A DNA stretch of 64,000 bases from Rhodospirillales bacterium 24-66-33 (GCA_002281855.1 NCHQ01000024.1:62001-126000); one strand, 5' to 3'; positions 34,629 to 43,703 are shown, counted from the stretch's first letter. The notes: generated from the letters alone by a model not told the origin. Numbers and translations are program-made.

Positions 34629-35978
34629 CTAGCGCTTCGCGGCAGGACGCGCCTGCCAGGGCCGCAGCAGCAGCATGCCGCCCATCACGAGACCATAGAC
34701 GGCGAGCCCGATCCCTATCGCCCAGAACAGCGAGTCGAGCCCCTGCCCCAGCTCGATCGCGAGCCAGCCACCGCCGACGGTGATGACCAGCCTCACCAGC
34801 ACGGCGGCGACCGGCACGCCCATGCGACCGGCGCCCTGGCTGCCGAAGTGAAGCGTCAGGCCGAGGCCGTAGAGGATGTAGAAGGGCGCTGCCCGCGTGA
34901 GGTAGCCAACGCAGGCGGCGATCGTTGCGGGATCGCTCGTGAACAAACGCGACCATTGCTCCGGCAGGAGTGCGATCGCGCCCCCGATCACGCCGATCAC
35001 CGCGGCAGCGAACAGGCTGCCGGTCCAGGCAACGCGGCGCGCCCGCGCCCAGCCATCGGCACCGGCGGCGACGCCGATCAGCGTCAGCATGCCGGTGCCG
35101 ATTCCGTAGGAAATCGCACCCATCAGATTCTCGAGCCGCGATCCAATGGCGTAGCCCGCCAGCGCCGACGTGCCGAAGCGGCCGACCAGTCCGGTCAGCA
35201 CCATCGTGCCGATGCCACCGACCACGGTGACGGCCGACGAAGCAAGGCCGACGCCCATGATTTCCAAGAACAGGCGGCGCTGCAGGCCACGCCCGCCGAG
35301 CGAGGGCGCAAAGCCCAGCCGGCCGCCCCAGATCGCGCGCGCTGTCAAGGCGAGCGATAGGCCCGACGCCGCCACGCCGGCCGCCGCGAAGCCCGCCACG
35401 TCCCAGCCCGGCCAGCCGCCAATGCCGAGCCCCAGCAACGCCGCCAACGGCACGTAGACCGCCGAGCCCACGACGCCGAACCGCGCCGCCAAGGCCGCGC
35501 TGCCCACACCCCGCAGGATCGCCGACGCGAAGTTGGTCGCCCACACCAGCACGCCGCAGCTGAACCAGACATCGCTGTAGGCGCGCGCCTGTCGCAGCAC
35601 CACGCCCTCACCGCCCATCATGCGGTAGAGGAGCGGCGCCGCCGTCCAGGCAAACAGCGCGCAGAGCGCGGCGAAGACGAACGCCAGCACCATCGCGTGG
35701 ATCACCAAGGCCTGAGCGTCCTCGCGCCGGCCGCCGCCCAGCGCGCGCGCCATGGAGGCCGCGACGGCGCCGCCCAGCCCGCCCGAGGAGACGTTCATCA
35801 CCATGACGACGAACGGATAGACCAGCGCGAAGGCCGCCAGCGCGCCGCTGCCCAGCCGGCCGACCAGCCAGATCTCGGCCAGGACGACGGCGATCTGCAC
35901 CACCATGAACGCCGTCGTGGGACCGGCGAGCCGCAGCAGGGAGTGCCCGATGGGCGCAACGAGGAGAGGATGGGACAC
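34629..35978 (-). CDS. MATE family efflux transporter
   Basis: This 449-residue protein has about twelve membrane helices and the two-fold repeat of MATE (NorM/DinF-like) cation-coupled drug exporters. The sequence includes LAGPTTAFMVVQIAVVLAEI at the first helix and ALVYPFVVMVMNVSSGGLGG, typical of the N-lobe. The start chosen is GTG 35978, preceded by GGAG at about 8 nt; a TTG at 36011 would add 11 residues without a ribosome-binding site. It is convergent with the LysE gene and divergent from the M81 gene. Substrates are unknown. Confidence 0.88.
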   Translation of the reverse strand: MSHPLLVAPIGHSLLRLAGPTTAFMVVQIAVVLAEIWLVGRLGSGALAAFALVYPFVVMVMNVSSGGLGGAVAASMARALGGGRREDAQALVIHAMVLAFVFAALCALFAWTAAPLLYRMMGGEGVVLRQARAYSDVWFSCGVLVWATNFASAILRGVGSAALAARFGVVGSAVYVPLAALLGLGIGGWPGWDVAGFAAAGVAASGLSLALTARAIWGGRLGFAPSLGGRGLQRRLFLEIMGVGLASSAVTVVGGIGTMVLTGLVGRFGTSALAGYAIGSRLENLMGAISYGIGTGMLTLIGVAAGADGWARARRVAWTGSLFAAAVIGVIGGAIALLPEQWSRLFTSDPATIAACVGYLTRAAPFYILYGLGLTLHFGSQGAGRMGVPVAAVLVRLVITVGGGWLAIELGQGLDSLFWAIGIGLAVYGLVMGGMLLLRPWQARPAAKR

Positions 35979-36205
35979 GAGGGGACTCCGGGAGAGCGAT
36001 AGCGGCGGCAACGATGCGCCCGGCCCCTTGGTCGGGCGGGCGAGAGGGATCGTTAAAGTCGCGAGCTCATGTACGGAGTCTCCCCAGCGGCGAGCACTAT
36101 GGCTGCAGGTGTGCGCGCCGACAACCTGTTCGCTTTGCCGGCTGGCGCCGCGCCGCTACACTTCGGCCCAGCGTCTAGCCAATGTTCAGCGAGTAACTCC
36201 TTCCC

Positions 36206-37675
36206 ATGAAAAAGATCTTCACGGCGTGCCTCGGTACGGAGACCAATACGTTCGCCTCGATCCCGACCGGACACGGCCTGTTCGAGGAGACCTGCCTGTT
36301 CCGCAAGGGCAGCTACGGCGACAAGGTGCCGATGTTCGGCGCGCCGCTCGACGTGTGGCGCAAGCGTTCCGAGGCCAAGGGCTGGCAGGTGGTCGAGAGC
36401 CTCTGCGCCTTCGCCCAGCCGGCCGGCAAGACGGTGAAGAAGGTCTACGAGGCGTTCCGCGACGAGATCATCGCGGACCTGAAGGCGGCGATGCCGGTCG
36501 ATGCGGTGTTCCTGTCGATGCACGGCGCCATGGTGGCCGAAGGCTACGACGATTGCGAAAGTGACCTGCTCGCCCATGTCCGCAAGGTGGTGGGACCGGA
36601 CGTGCCGGTCGGCGTCGAGCTCGACCTCCACTGCAACATCGGCGAAGGCACGATGCGCGACGCCACGGTGCTGGTCCTGTTCAAGGAATATCCGCATGTC
36701 GACGTGTCGGACCGCGCCGAAGATCTGTTCAACGTCATGGAAGGCGCCATCGAGGGCCGCACCAGGCCGATGATGGCCACCTGGGACTGCCGCATGATCG
36801 GCGTGTTCCACACCACGCGCGAGCCGATGCGCGGCTTCGTCGACAAGCTGATGGCCATGGAAGGCAAGGACGGCGTTCTCTCGCTCTCCGTCGCCCACGG
36901 CTTCCCGTGGTCCGACATCAAGGAGATGAGCAGCCGCATCATCGCCGTCACCGACGGCGACAAGGCGAAGGCCGAGAAGCTGGCCAAGGAACTCGGCCAG
37001 GAATTCTTCGCCATGCGCCAGGCCACGCAGCCGCCCTATGTGACCTTGGACGCCGCCATGGCGCGGGTCAGCTCGCACAACCTGCCCAAGCCCATGGTGC
37101 TGGCCGACGTGTCGGACAATGCCGGCGGCGGTGCGGCTTCGGATTCGACCTTCGTCCTCAAGGCGCTGCTCGACGGCAAGGTCAAGGATGCGGCGATCGC
37201 CATGTTCTGGGATCCCGGCGCGGTGAAGCTCGCCTTCGAGGTCGGCGAAGGCGCCGAACTGGACATCCGCCTCGGCGGCAAGCTCGGGCCGCAGTCCGGC
37301 GCGCCGGTCGACGCCCGCGCCAAGGTCCTGAAGCTCGAGAAGAACGTGTTCATCCAGTTCGGCGGCACCCGCAAGGGCACCAGCCCGATCGGCGATGCCG
37401 CGGCCCTGCAGATCGAGGGCGTGACGGTGATCGTCAACTCCACGCGATCGCAGTGCCACAGCCTCGACTGCTTCACCAAGCTCGGCATCGATCCCTCGAC
37501 CAAGAAGGTCGTGGTGGTAAAGTCGATGCAGCACTTCCACGCCGCCTACGCGCCGATCGCCAGCGAAGTGGTCTATGTCGCCGCGCCGGGCGCGCTGGTG
37601 CCGGACTGGTCGCTGCTGCCCTACACCAAGGCCGACAAGACCCAGTGGCCCTTCGTCGCCAACCCGCACGCCTGA
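36206..37675 (+). CDS. M81 family metallopeptidase (MlrC/microcystinase C-like)
   Basis: The 489-residue protein belongs to the MlrC family, whose founder hydrolyses the linear microcystin tetrapeptide; most members in non-degrading bacteria have unknown substrates. Characteristic stretches are CLGTETNTFASIPTG at the N-terminus, VFLSMHGAMVAEGYDDCESD, GVELDLHCNIGEGTMRDA with zinc-ligand candidates, and STRSQCHSLDCFTKLGID in the C-terminal domain. No signal peptide is seen, so it is cytoplasmic. No mlrA or mlrB is in this window. It ends with a hairpin overlapping its stop codon. Confidence 0.88.
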   Translation: MKKIFTACLGTETNTFASIPTGHGLFEETCLFRKGSYGDKVPMFGAPLDVWRKRSEAKGWQVVESLCAFAQPAGKTVKKVYEAFRDEIIADLKAAMPVDAVFLSMHGAMVAEGYDDCESDLLAHVRKVVGPDVPVGVELDLHCNIGEGTMRDATVLVLFKEYPHVDVSDRAEDLFNVMEGAIEGRTRPMMATWDCRMIGVFHTTREPMRGFVDKLMAMEGKDGVLSLSVAHGFPWSDIKEMSSRIIAVTDGDKAKAEKLAKELGQEFFAMRQATQPPYVTLDAAMARVSSHNLPKPMVLADVSDNAGGGAASDSTFVLKALLDGKVKDAAIAMFWDPGAVKLAFEVGEGAELDIRLGGKLGPQSGAPVDARAKVLKLEKNVFIQFGGTRKGTSPIGDAAALQIEGVTVIVNSTRSQCHSLDCFTKLGIDPSTKKVVVVKSMQHFHAAYAPIASEVVYVAAPGALVPDWSLLPYTKADKTQWPFVANPHA

Positions 37676-37685
37676 AGCGTGCGGG
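37663..37685 (+). terminator. Hairpin overlapping the stop codon of the M81 gene
   Basis: Perfect 9-bp arms CCCGCACGC (37663-37671) and GCGTGCGGG (37677-37685) enclose CTGAA, which contains the TGA stop. The following sequence CTTCC is only weakly U-rich, so termination strength is uncertain. Confidence 0.5.
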
Positions 37686-37735
37686 CTTCCGGGGCCCGTC
37701 GACCGGGAGCGGCGAAAAGCCCATATTTCAGGGCG

Positions 37736-37764
37736 TTTACAGCGCTCCGACTCATTGGTATGTT
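37736..37764 (+). promoter_or_regulatory. Probable prs promoter
   Basis: TTTACA (37736-37741) and TATGTT (37759-37764) are separated by exactly 17 bp, a good sigma70-type match. The start of transcription would be about 80 nt before the prs ATG. Confidence 0.5.
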
Positions 37765-37851
37765 CCGCCCCGTCGCGGCCCGGGATGGCCGTTTTGTCGT
37801 TTTAGATCAACGGCTTAACCATGTCCCGCCCCGGCGCGAGGGCAGCGATTC

Positions 37852-38784
37852 ATGAAAATTCTCACCGGCAACAGCAACAAACCGCTGGCCGAAGCCATTT
37901 CCGCCAAACTGGCCTTACCGCTGGTCAAGGCCAACATACGGCGTTTCTCCGACAACGAGATCTTCGTCGAGATCCTGGAGAATGTCCGCGGCGAGGACGT
38001 TTTCGTCATCCAGTCGACGAGCTTCCCGGCCAACGACCATCTGATGGAACTGTTGATCACCATCGATGCCTTGCGCCGCAGCTCGGCCCGCCGCATCACC
38101 GCGGTGATCCCCTATTACGGCTATGCCCGCCAGGACCGCAGGGTCGGCTCGCGCACGCCGATCTCGGCCAAGCTGGTCGCCAACCTGATCACCCATGCCG
38201 GCGCCAATCGCGTGCTGACGCTCGACCTGCATGCCGGCCAGATCCAGGGCTTCTTCGATATCCCGCTCGACAATCTCTATGCCGGCCCGGTCTTCTCCAA
38301 GGACATCAAGGAGACGCTGAGCAACCGCAACCTCACCGTCGTGTCGCCCGACACCGGCGGCGTGGCCCGTGCCCGCGCCATCGCCAAGCGTATCGATGCC
38401 GACCTCGCCATCATCGACAAGCGCCGCGAGGCCGCCGGGATCAGCGAAGTCATGAACGTGATCGGCGACGTGAAGAACCGCGACTGCATCCTGATCGACG
38501 ACATCGTCGATTCGGGCGGCACGCTGTGCAATGCCGCGGTCGCGTTGATGGACCAGGGCGCCACCTCGGTTTCGGCCTATATCACCCACGGCGTGCTATC
38601 GGGGGGCGCGGTCGCCCGCGTCGCCGCCTCGCCGATCGAGAAGATGGTGATCACCGATTCGATCATGCCCACCGAGGCGGTGCGCGTGTCGCCCAACATC
38701 AAGCCGCTCAGCATCGCGACGCTGATGGCCGAGGCGATGAAGCGCATCACCGACGAGGCATCGGTTTCGAGCCTGTTCGACTAG
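37852..38784 (+). CDS. prs: Ribose-phosphate pyrophosphokinase
   Basis: Prs makes PRPP from ribose 5-phosphate and ATP for nucleotide, histidine and tryptophan synthesis. The 310-residue chain is normal in length. It has the SDNEIFVEILENVRGEDVFV region, PYYGYARQDRR, the flexible-loop DLHAGQIQGFFDIPLDNL, and the PRPP-binding loop CILIDDIVDSGGTLCNAA. It leads the conserved alphaproteobacterial order prs, rplY, pth, ychF. Confidence 0.97.
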   Translation: MKILTGNSNKPLAEAISAKLALPLVKANIRRFSDNEIFVEILENVRGEDVFVIQSTSFPANDHLMELLITIDALRRSSARRITAVIPYYGYARQDRRVGSRTPISAKLVANLITHAGANRVLTLDLHAGQIQGFFDIPLDNLYAGPVFSKDIKETLSNRNLTVVSPDTGGVARARAIAKRIDADLAIIDKRREAAGISEVMNVIGDVKNRDCILIDDIVDSGGTLCNAAVALMDQGATSVSAYITHGVLSGGAVARVAASPIEKMVITDSIMPTEAVRVSPNIKPLSIATLMAEAMKRITDEASVSSLFD

Positions 38785-38859
38785 GAATTTCAAGAGATCC
38801 GGCGATGGGCACCCCTGGAGGCCACGCCGCGATGAGAGAGCAACCCAAGGAGAGTTAAA

Positions 38860-39549
38860 ATGGCAGAGACGACCAAAGTCGTCGCGAAGATGCGGGACCG
38901 GGCCGGCAAAGGGGGCGCCCGTTCCAGCCGTCGCGAAGGACTGATTCCCGCCGTGATCTACGGCGACAAGCAGCCGCCCGTGATGATCGCCGTCGAGCCG
39001 AAGTCGATCGAGCGCGAGATCCACAAGGCGGGCTACTTCAATCACCGCATGAAGATTGCCGTCGATGGCACGGACTACGACGTCCTGCCGCGCGACGTGC
39101 AGGTCGATCCGGTGACGGACAAGCCTCTGCATCTCGACTTCCTGCGCATCGGGCCCGACTCGATCATCACCGTGCAGGTGCCCGTGCGCTTCCGCAACGA
39201 GCTGGCCTCGCCCGGCATCAAGCGCGGCGGCGTTCTGAACGTCGTGCTGCACGAAATCACGCTGCGCACCCGGGCCGATTCCATTCCGGAAATCTTCGAG
39301 GTCGACCTGACCGGTCTCGAGATCGGCCACTCGATCCACATGTCGACGCTCAACATTCCCGAGAGCGCGCGCGTGGTGACGCGTGACAAGAACGCCACCG
39401 TGGCCTCGATCGCCGCGCCGACCGTGACGCGCGAAGCGGCCGGGACGGATGCGGCCGGTGCCGACGGCGCTGCGCCGGCGGCAGGTGCCGCTCCGGCGGC
39501 GGGCGCTGCAGCGGGCGGCAAGGCTGCCCCCGCTCCGGCGAAGAAGTAA
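38860..39549 (+). CDS. rplY: Large ribosomal subunit protein bL25 (CTC form)
   Basis: The 229-residue protein is the long, two-domain CTC/TL5 form of bL25, which binds 5S rRNA. The N-terminal domain is seen in RDRAGKGGARSSRREGLIPA VIYG-type sequence and the C-terminal TL5 domain in VPVRFRNELASPGIKRGG. The C-terminus ends in a low-complexity Ala/Gly/Pro tail of about 45 residues, as in many alphaproteobacterial homologues. The ATG at 38860 follows AAGGAG. Confidence 0.97.
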   Translation: MAETTKVVAKMRDRAGKGGARSSRREGLIPAVIYGDKQPPVMIAVEPKSIEREIHKAGYFNHRMKIAVDGTDYDVLPRDVQVDPVTDKPLHLDFLRIGPDSIITVQVPVRFRNELASPGIKRGGVLNVVLHEITLRTRADSIPEIFEVDLTGLEIGHSIHMSTLNIPESARVVTRDKNATVASIAAPTVTREAAGTDAAGADGAAPAAGAAPAAGAAAGGKAAPAPAKK

Positions 39550-39576
39550 CGAGCGGGCGAAGGCTCCGCTTCGTCG

Positions 39577-40215
39577 ATGCTTCTGCTGGTCGGGCTCGGC
39601 AATCCCGGGCCGCGCTATGCGGGGCACCGGCACAACGTTGGATTCATGGCGGTGGACGAGATCGTCCGCCGCCGTGTCTTCTCGCCGTGGCGTGCGCGTT
39701 TCAACGGCGAAGTGGCCGAAGGCCATCTCGGCGGCGAGCGCGTCATCGCCCTGAAACCCATGACGTTCATGAACGAGTCGAGCAAAGCCGTGGGCGAGGC
39801 CGTGCGCTTCCTCAAGGTGCCGCTCGACCGCCTGGTCGTCTTCCACGACGAACTCGACATCGCGCCCGGACGGGTGCGCATGAAGAAGGGCGGCGGCGCC
39901 GGCGGCCATAACGGTCTGCGCGATATCGACGCCCATGTCGGCAAGGACTACCGCCGCGTCCGCATCGGCATCGGCCATCCGGGCCACAAGGACCTGGTGC
40001 TGCACTGGGTGCTGCGCGACTTCGAGCGCGACGAGCGCGACCCGAAGGACGGCTGGGTCCCGAAGGTGCTGCACGCGCTGGCCGAGGAAGCGGCGCTGCT
40101 GGTCGAAGGCGGCGCCAAGGCCGACGAGAAATACATGAGCCGGGTGGCGCATCTCGCGCCGCCTCCCGACCTTCCGGCCCGCCTCGACATCAAGGGCCTG
40201 GGCAGCAAAGAGTAG
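39577..40215 (+). CDS. pth: Peptidyl-tRNA hydrolase
   Basis: Pth frees tRNA from peptidyl-tRNA that drops off ribosomes. The 212-residue protein carries LVGLGNPGPRYAGHRHNVGF with the catalytic histidine, KPMTFMNESSKAVGE, and the conserved Asp in VVFHDELDIAPG followed by KKGGGAGGHNGLRDI. It has a C-terminal extension of about 20 residues beyond the E. coli enzyme. It starts 27 nt after rplY and ends 3 nt before ychF. Confidence 0.97.
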   Translation: MLLLVGLGNPGPRYAGHRHNVGFMAVDEIVRRRVFSPWRARFNGEVAEGHLGGERVIALKPMTFMNESSKAVGEAVRFLKVPLDRLVVFHDELDIAPGRVRMKKGGGAGGHNGLRDIDAHVGKDYRRVRIGIGHPGHKDLVLHWVLRDFERDERDPKDGWVPKVLHALAEEAALLVEGGAKADEKYMSRVAHLAPPPDLPARLDIKGLGSKE

Positions 40216-40218
40216 ATC

Positions 40219-41316
40219 ATGGGTTTCAACTGCGGAATTGTCGGCCTGCCCAATGTCGGCAAGTCGACCCTGTTCAACGCCCTGACCGCCACCCAGGCGG
40301 CGCAGGCGGCCAATTATCCGTTCTGCACCATCGAGCCCAATGTCGGCCGCGTCGCCGTGCCCGATCCGCGGCTCGAAAAGCTCGCGGCCATTGCGGGGTC
40401 GGCCAAGATCATCAACACCCAGCTCGAATTCGTCGACATCGCCGGCCTGGTGAAGGGCGCGTCGCGCGGCGAGGGGCTGGGCAACCAGTTCCTGGGCAAC
40501 ATCCGCGAGGTCGATGCGATCGCCCACGTGCTGCGCTGCTTCGAGGATGGCGACGTCACGCACGTGAGCGGCAAGGTCGATCCGGTAAGCGACGCCGAGG
40601 TCGTCGAGACCGAGCTGATGCTGGCCGACATGGACAGCCTCGAAAAGCGCCTGCCCAATCTCGAGAAGAAGGCCAAGGGCGGCGACAAGGAGGCCGCGGC
40701 CGAGGCACCGGTCGTGAAGAAGGCGCTCGACGCGCTGCGCGACGGCAAGCCGGCCCGCGAGGCCAAGCTCACGGACGACGAGCGCGCGGTGTTCGCCCGG
40801 CTGCAGCTCATCACCGCCAAGCCGATGATGTACGTGCTGAACGTCGAGGAAAGCTCGGCCGCGACCGGCAACGCGCACAGCGCCAAGGCCGAGGCCTATG
40901 CCAAGTCGCGCGGCATGCCGTCCGTCGTGATCTCGGCCGCCATCGAGGCCGAGGTGGCGCAGCTGCCGCCCGAGGACCAGAGCGACTACCTGTCGTCGCT
41001 CGGCCTCGAGGAGACCGGCCTCGCGCGCGTCGTGCGCGCGGGCTACGCCCTGCTCGATCTGGTGACCTTCTTCACGGTCGGGCCGAAAGAGGCTCGGGCC
41101 TGGACGGTGCGCCGCGAGGCCACGGCGCCGCAGGCCGCCGGCGTCATCCATACCGATTTCGAGAAGGGCTTCATCCGCGCCGAAACGATCGCCTTCGACG
41201 ACTATGTCACGCTGAACGGCGAGTCCGGCGCCCGCGATGCCGGCAAGCTCCGGCTCGAAGGCAAGGAATACGCCGTCAAGGACGGCGATGTGTTTCATTT
41301 CAGGTTCAATGTTTAA
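40219..41316 (+). CDS. ychF: Redox-regulated ATPase YchF (OBG-like)
   Basis: YchF is a ribosome-associated P-loop protein that prefers ATP and influences translation and stress responses. The 365-residue chain has G1 GLPNVGKSTLFNAL, G3 FVDIAGLVKGASRGEGLGNQ, a coiled-coil insertion around residues 130-175, and the C-terminal TGS domain with HTDFEKGFIRAETI. Its last 14 nt are part of a long perfect palindrome at 41303-41344. Confidence 0.97.
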   Translation: MGFNCGIVGLPNVGKSTLFNALTATQAAQAANYPFCTIEPNVGRVAVPDPRLEKLAAIAGSAKIINTQLEFVDIAGLVKGASRGEGLGNQFLGNIREVDAIAHVLRCFEDGDVTHVSGKVDPVSDAEVVETELMLADMDSLEKRLPNLEKKAKGGDKEAAAEAPVVKKALDALRDGKPAREAKLTDDERAVFARLQLITAKPMMYVLNVEESSAATGNAHSAKAEAYAKSRGMPSVVISAAIEAEVAQLPPEDQSDYLSSLGLEETGLARVVRAGYALLDLVTFFTVGPKEARAWTVRREATAPQAAGVIHTDFEKGFIRAETIAFDDYVTLNGESGARDAGKLRLEGKEYAVKDGDVFHFRFNV

Positions 41317-41344
41317 CGCGCCAAGGCGCGTTAAACATTGAACC
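41303..41344. repeat. Long near-loopless palindrome overlapping the ychF stop
   Basis: Arms of 20 bp (41303-41322 and 41325-41344) are perfectly complementary and separated by only AA. The core is TTTAACGCGCC-AA-GGCGCGTTAAA. The left arm includes the last four ychF codons and the TAA stop, so the opposite strand encodes the same terminal residues RFNV. There is no T-tract. It can form a strong RNA hairpin or a DNA cruciform and may serve as a bidirectional 3' end signal. Confidence 0.85.
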
Positions 41345-41411
41345 GGCGAGCGGCAACGCCTGTCATCAAGCGCAAGAGCTCGCGCCGCGCAGAATAGATA
41401 AGAACCTCATC

Positions 41412-41605
41412 GGAGCGCGCCACTCCAGTGGCGCTCTTGATGCCCGCAACCTCATCCTGAGGAGGCCGCGCAGCGGCCGTCTCGAAGGATGGGCCACAGA
41501 GGTGGTGCGTGTCCCCACCCTTCGAGACGCGGTCCTGCGGCCCGCTCCTTAGGGTGAGGCGATTGTTGGAAGACAAACGTGAGCGCCACTGGAGTGGCGC
41601 GCTCC
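41412..41605. mobile_element. Composite inverted-repeat unit with perfect 25-bp terminal arms (MITE-like)
   Basis: The terminal arms are at 41412-41436 and 41581-41605. They are exact reverse complements; the left begins GGAGCGCGCCACT and the right ends in the complement of this. The left arm is itself partly palindromic (GAGCGCGCCACT then AGTGGCGCTC). The 144 bp between the arms carry the nested repeat copy C. The unit has no coding capacity and no obvious target duplication. The first 13 nt of the left arm recur at 52640-52652. Mobility is inference from structure only. Confidence 0.5.
41450..41559. repeat. Nested palindromic repeat, copy C
   Basis: The left side has CCTCATCCTGAGGAG and GTCTCGAAGGATGG as in the other copies. 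The right side has diverged: CACCCTTCGAGAC and CTCCTTAGGGTGAGG. The substitutions on the right arm are not fully compensated on the left, so this is the most decayed copy. The internal AGAGGTGGTGC is shared with copy A. Confidence 0.8.
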
Positions 41606-41613
41606 AATTACCC

Positions 41614-43548
41614 CTACGAACCTATCTGCCCCCCGCCCTTCTTCGTGATGGCGATCACAGACGGCCGTGGCGGCATGCCGTCCTTGAAGTCGGGCCAGCG
41701 GGTCGAGGGCTTTTCGAAGGTCGAGTTCCGGTCCTCGCCGGGATGCTGGATGGCGAGAAACAGCGTGCCGTCGTCCGGCGTGAAGATCGGGCCGCAGACC
41801 TCGGCGCCGGTCGGCGCCTGATAGAAGCAGCGCGTCAGCGCCCGGCCGAAGCCCACCGTGTCGGCGGCATAGAGACCGTCGGCCACGCCCGCCGCCGACG
41901 GCGCACCGTCGGTCGCGATCCAGATGCGCCCCTTGCTGTCGAAGGCAATGTTGTCGGGACAGCTCAACCAGCCATTCTCCGAGGTCGCGCGATGATAGCG
42001 GGCGCCGGCATCCTGGCCGGGCTTGCCGCCCAGCAGGAAGATCGACCAGGTGCCTTCCGCCGCGGCATGGTCGCCGTCCTTCGGCGCGATCTCGATTATG
42101 TGGCCGTGATCGTTGGGACCACGCGGATTGGCCTTGTCGACCTGGTCGGGCTTGCGCCGGCCGTTGTTGGTCAGCACGACGTAGACGCGCCCGTTGACGG
42201 GATTGGTCTCGATGTCTTCCGGCCGGTCCATCGGCGTCGGCTTCAGGAGATCGGCGGCGAGCCGGGTCTTCACCAGGACATCGCCCTGCGTCGCAAAGCC
42301 ATTCGCTTCCGTAAGCGGACCCTGTCCCTGCACCAGCGGCAGCCACACGACCTTGCCGTCGGCCTCGAAGCGCGCGACCGAAAGCGTGCCCTCGTCGAGC
42401 AGGTTCTTGTTCGCCGCGCGATCGTTCGGGTTCCACGGCTTGGAGGTGACGAAGCGGTAGACATACTCGAACCGCTCGTCGTCGCCGCTGTAGAGCACCA
42501 CGCGGCCATCCTTGGCCAGCGCATGGGTGCAACCCTCGTGCTTGAAGCGGCCGAGCGCCGTGCGCTTGACCGGCGGCGAGGCCGGTTCGTAGGGATCGAT
42601 CTCGACCACCCAGCCGAAGCGGTTCGGCTCGTTCGGCTCCTTGTCGAAGTTGAAGCGATCGACATGCTGGCCCCAGGCGTTGGTCGCGCGGGCCACGCCG
42701 TAGCGCTTGCCGAGTTCGGTATCGGCCAACCTTGCCGCCTCGCCGTCGAAGTAGAAGTGGAAATTCTCCTCGCAGGTCAGCCAGGTGCCCCAGGGTGTGC
42801 TGCCGCCGGCGCAGTTGCCGAAGGTGCCGAGCACGCGCGTTCCCGTGGGATCGGCCGAGGTCTTGAGCCTGGCGTTGCCGGCGGCGGGTCCTGATATCTC
42901 CATCGGCGTCGTGGCGGTGAGCCGGCGCGCGAACCGGCTGGCGGGCACGACCTTCCAGCCGTCGCCGTCGCGGGCGATCTCGATGACCGCGCCACCGACC
43001 GACGCCATCTCGACCGCGACCTGATCCTTCGTGGCCTTGAGCGCCGCGCCGCGGCCACTCCCCAGGCCAGCGAACATCAGGTTGGGGCTGGTATATTCGT
43101 GATTGGCGACCATCAGGAAGCGGTCGCCGCTGCGGCTACCGGCCGGCAGCGGATACAGGCCGAGATAGTCGTTGTTGTAGCCGAACCGCTTCTCCTGCTC
43201 GGCCGCCGTGAGGGTGGCGGGATCGAAGCCCGTGGCGCCGCCGATGATCGGGTCTCCCCAGCGGATCAGCACCTGCATCTCGTAGCCGTCTGCGACATGC
43301 TGCGTACCGTCGAGCGTGTGCGCGAGTTCCTTGAAGGTGAGCGACGAAGGCCCGTTCGTCTGCGCCTGCGCGTCGGTGGCGGCGAACGGGCTCGCGAGCG
43401 AGGCTGCGAGGCCGGCGCCCGCGAGGCCGCGCAGCGCGTCGCGCCGGCTGAGCCGCCGCTCGATCAGTTCGCCGATCGACGGCTCGGTGCTGGCGTTCAC
43501 GCCGATATCGTCGCGATCCGTGTCGTCGTCATTCTGTGCGGCAGCCAT
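41614..43548 (-). CDS. PhoX family phosphatase (DUF839), Tat-exported
   Basis: The 644-residue protein is a PhoX-type alkaline phosphatase, an enzyme that uses Ca and Fe to release phosphate from organic esters in the periplasm. A twin-arginine signal (SRRDALRGLAGAGLAASLAS, RR near residue 39) follows about 35 acidic residues. The mature part shows NHEYTSPNLMF, GGSTPWGTWLTCEENFHFYF, and KHEGCTHALAKDGRVVLYSG, all conserved in the family. It is divergent from a phytase-like esterase gene. PhoX is often phosphate-starvation controlled, but I found no convincing Pho box. Confidence 0.92.
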   Translation of the reverse strand: MAAAQNDDDTDRDDIGVNASTEPSIGELIERRLSRRDALRGLAGAGLAASLASPFAATDAQAQTNGPSSLTFKELAHTLDGTQHVADGYEMQVLIRWGDPIIGGATGFDPATLTAAEQEKRFGYNNDYLGLYPLPAGSRSGDRFLMVANHEYTSPNLMFAGLGSGRGAALKATKDQVAVEMASVGGAVIEIARDGDGWKVVPASRFARRLTATTPMEISGPAAGNARLKTSADPTGTRVLGTFGNCAGGSTPWGTWLTCEENFHFYFDGEAARLADTELGKRYGVARATNAWGQHVDRFNFDKEPNEPNRFGWVVEIDPYEPASPPVKRTALGRFKHEGCTHALAKDGRVVLYSGDDERFEYVYRFVTSKPWNPNDRAANKNLLDEGTLSVARFEADGKVVWLPLVQGQGPLTEANGFATQGDVLVKTRLAADLLKPTPMDRPEDIETNPVNGRVYVVLTNNGRRKPDQVDKANPRGPNDHGHIIEIAPKDGDHAAAEGTWSIFLLGGKPGQDAGARYHRATSENGWLSCPDNIAFDSKGRIWIATDGAPSAAGVADGLYAADTVGFGRALTRCFYQAPTGAEVCGPIFTPDDGTLFLAIQHPGEDRNSTFEKPSTRWPDFKDGMPPRPSVIAITKKGGGQIGS

Positions 43549-43703
43549 ATGAACTCCTGGAAACGGCGCGTCTGAGGTAGCGGGCCATAATGGCGTTTCC
43601 GTTACGATCCTGCGCGCCCGCTGCCGCCGTCCACAAGGACCGTCAGTAAACCGTAGCGAGAAGCCTGTAGCAGGCGGCTGTCACACCTCATGAAGAGACA
43701 CCC

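Noticed and set aside
38596..41298. A very long open frame on the minus strand (900 codons) opposite prs, rplY, pth and ychF
   Set aside because: It is antisense to four well-recognised genes, its protein is His/Arg/Gly-rich with no family pattern, and such frames are expected in GC-rich DNA. The same holds for long antisense frames opposite the ABC binding proteins (25438-28580) and elsewhere.
43560..43703. CTGTCAC near the phytase-like gene as a Pho box
   Set aside because: Only one half-site is present; the second direct repeat at 11-bp spacing is missing.
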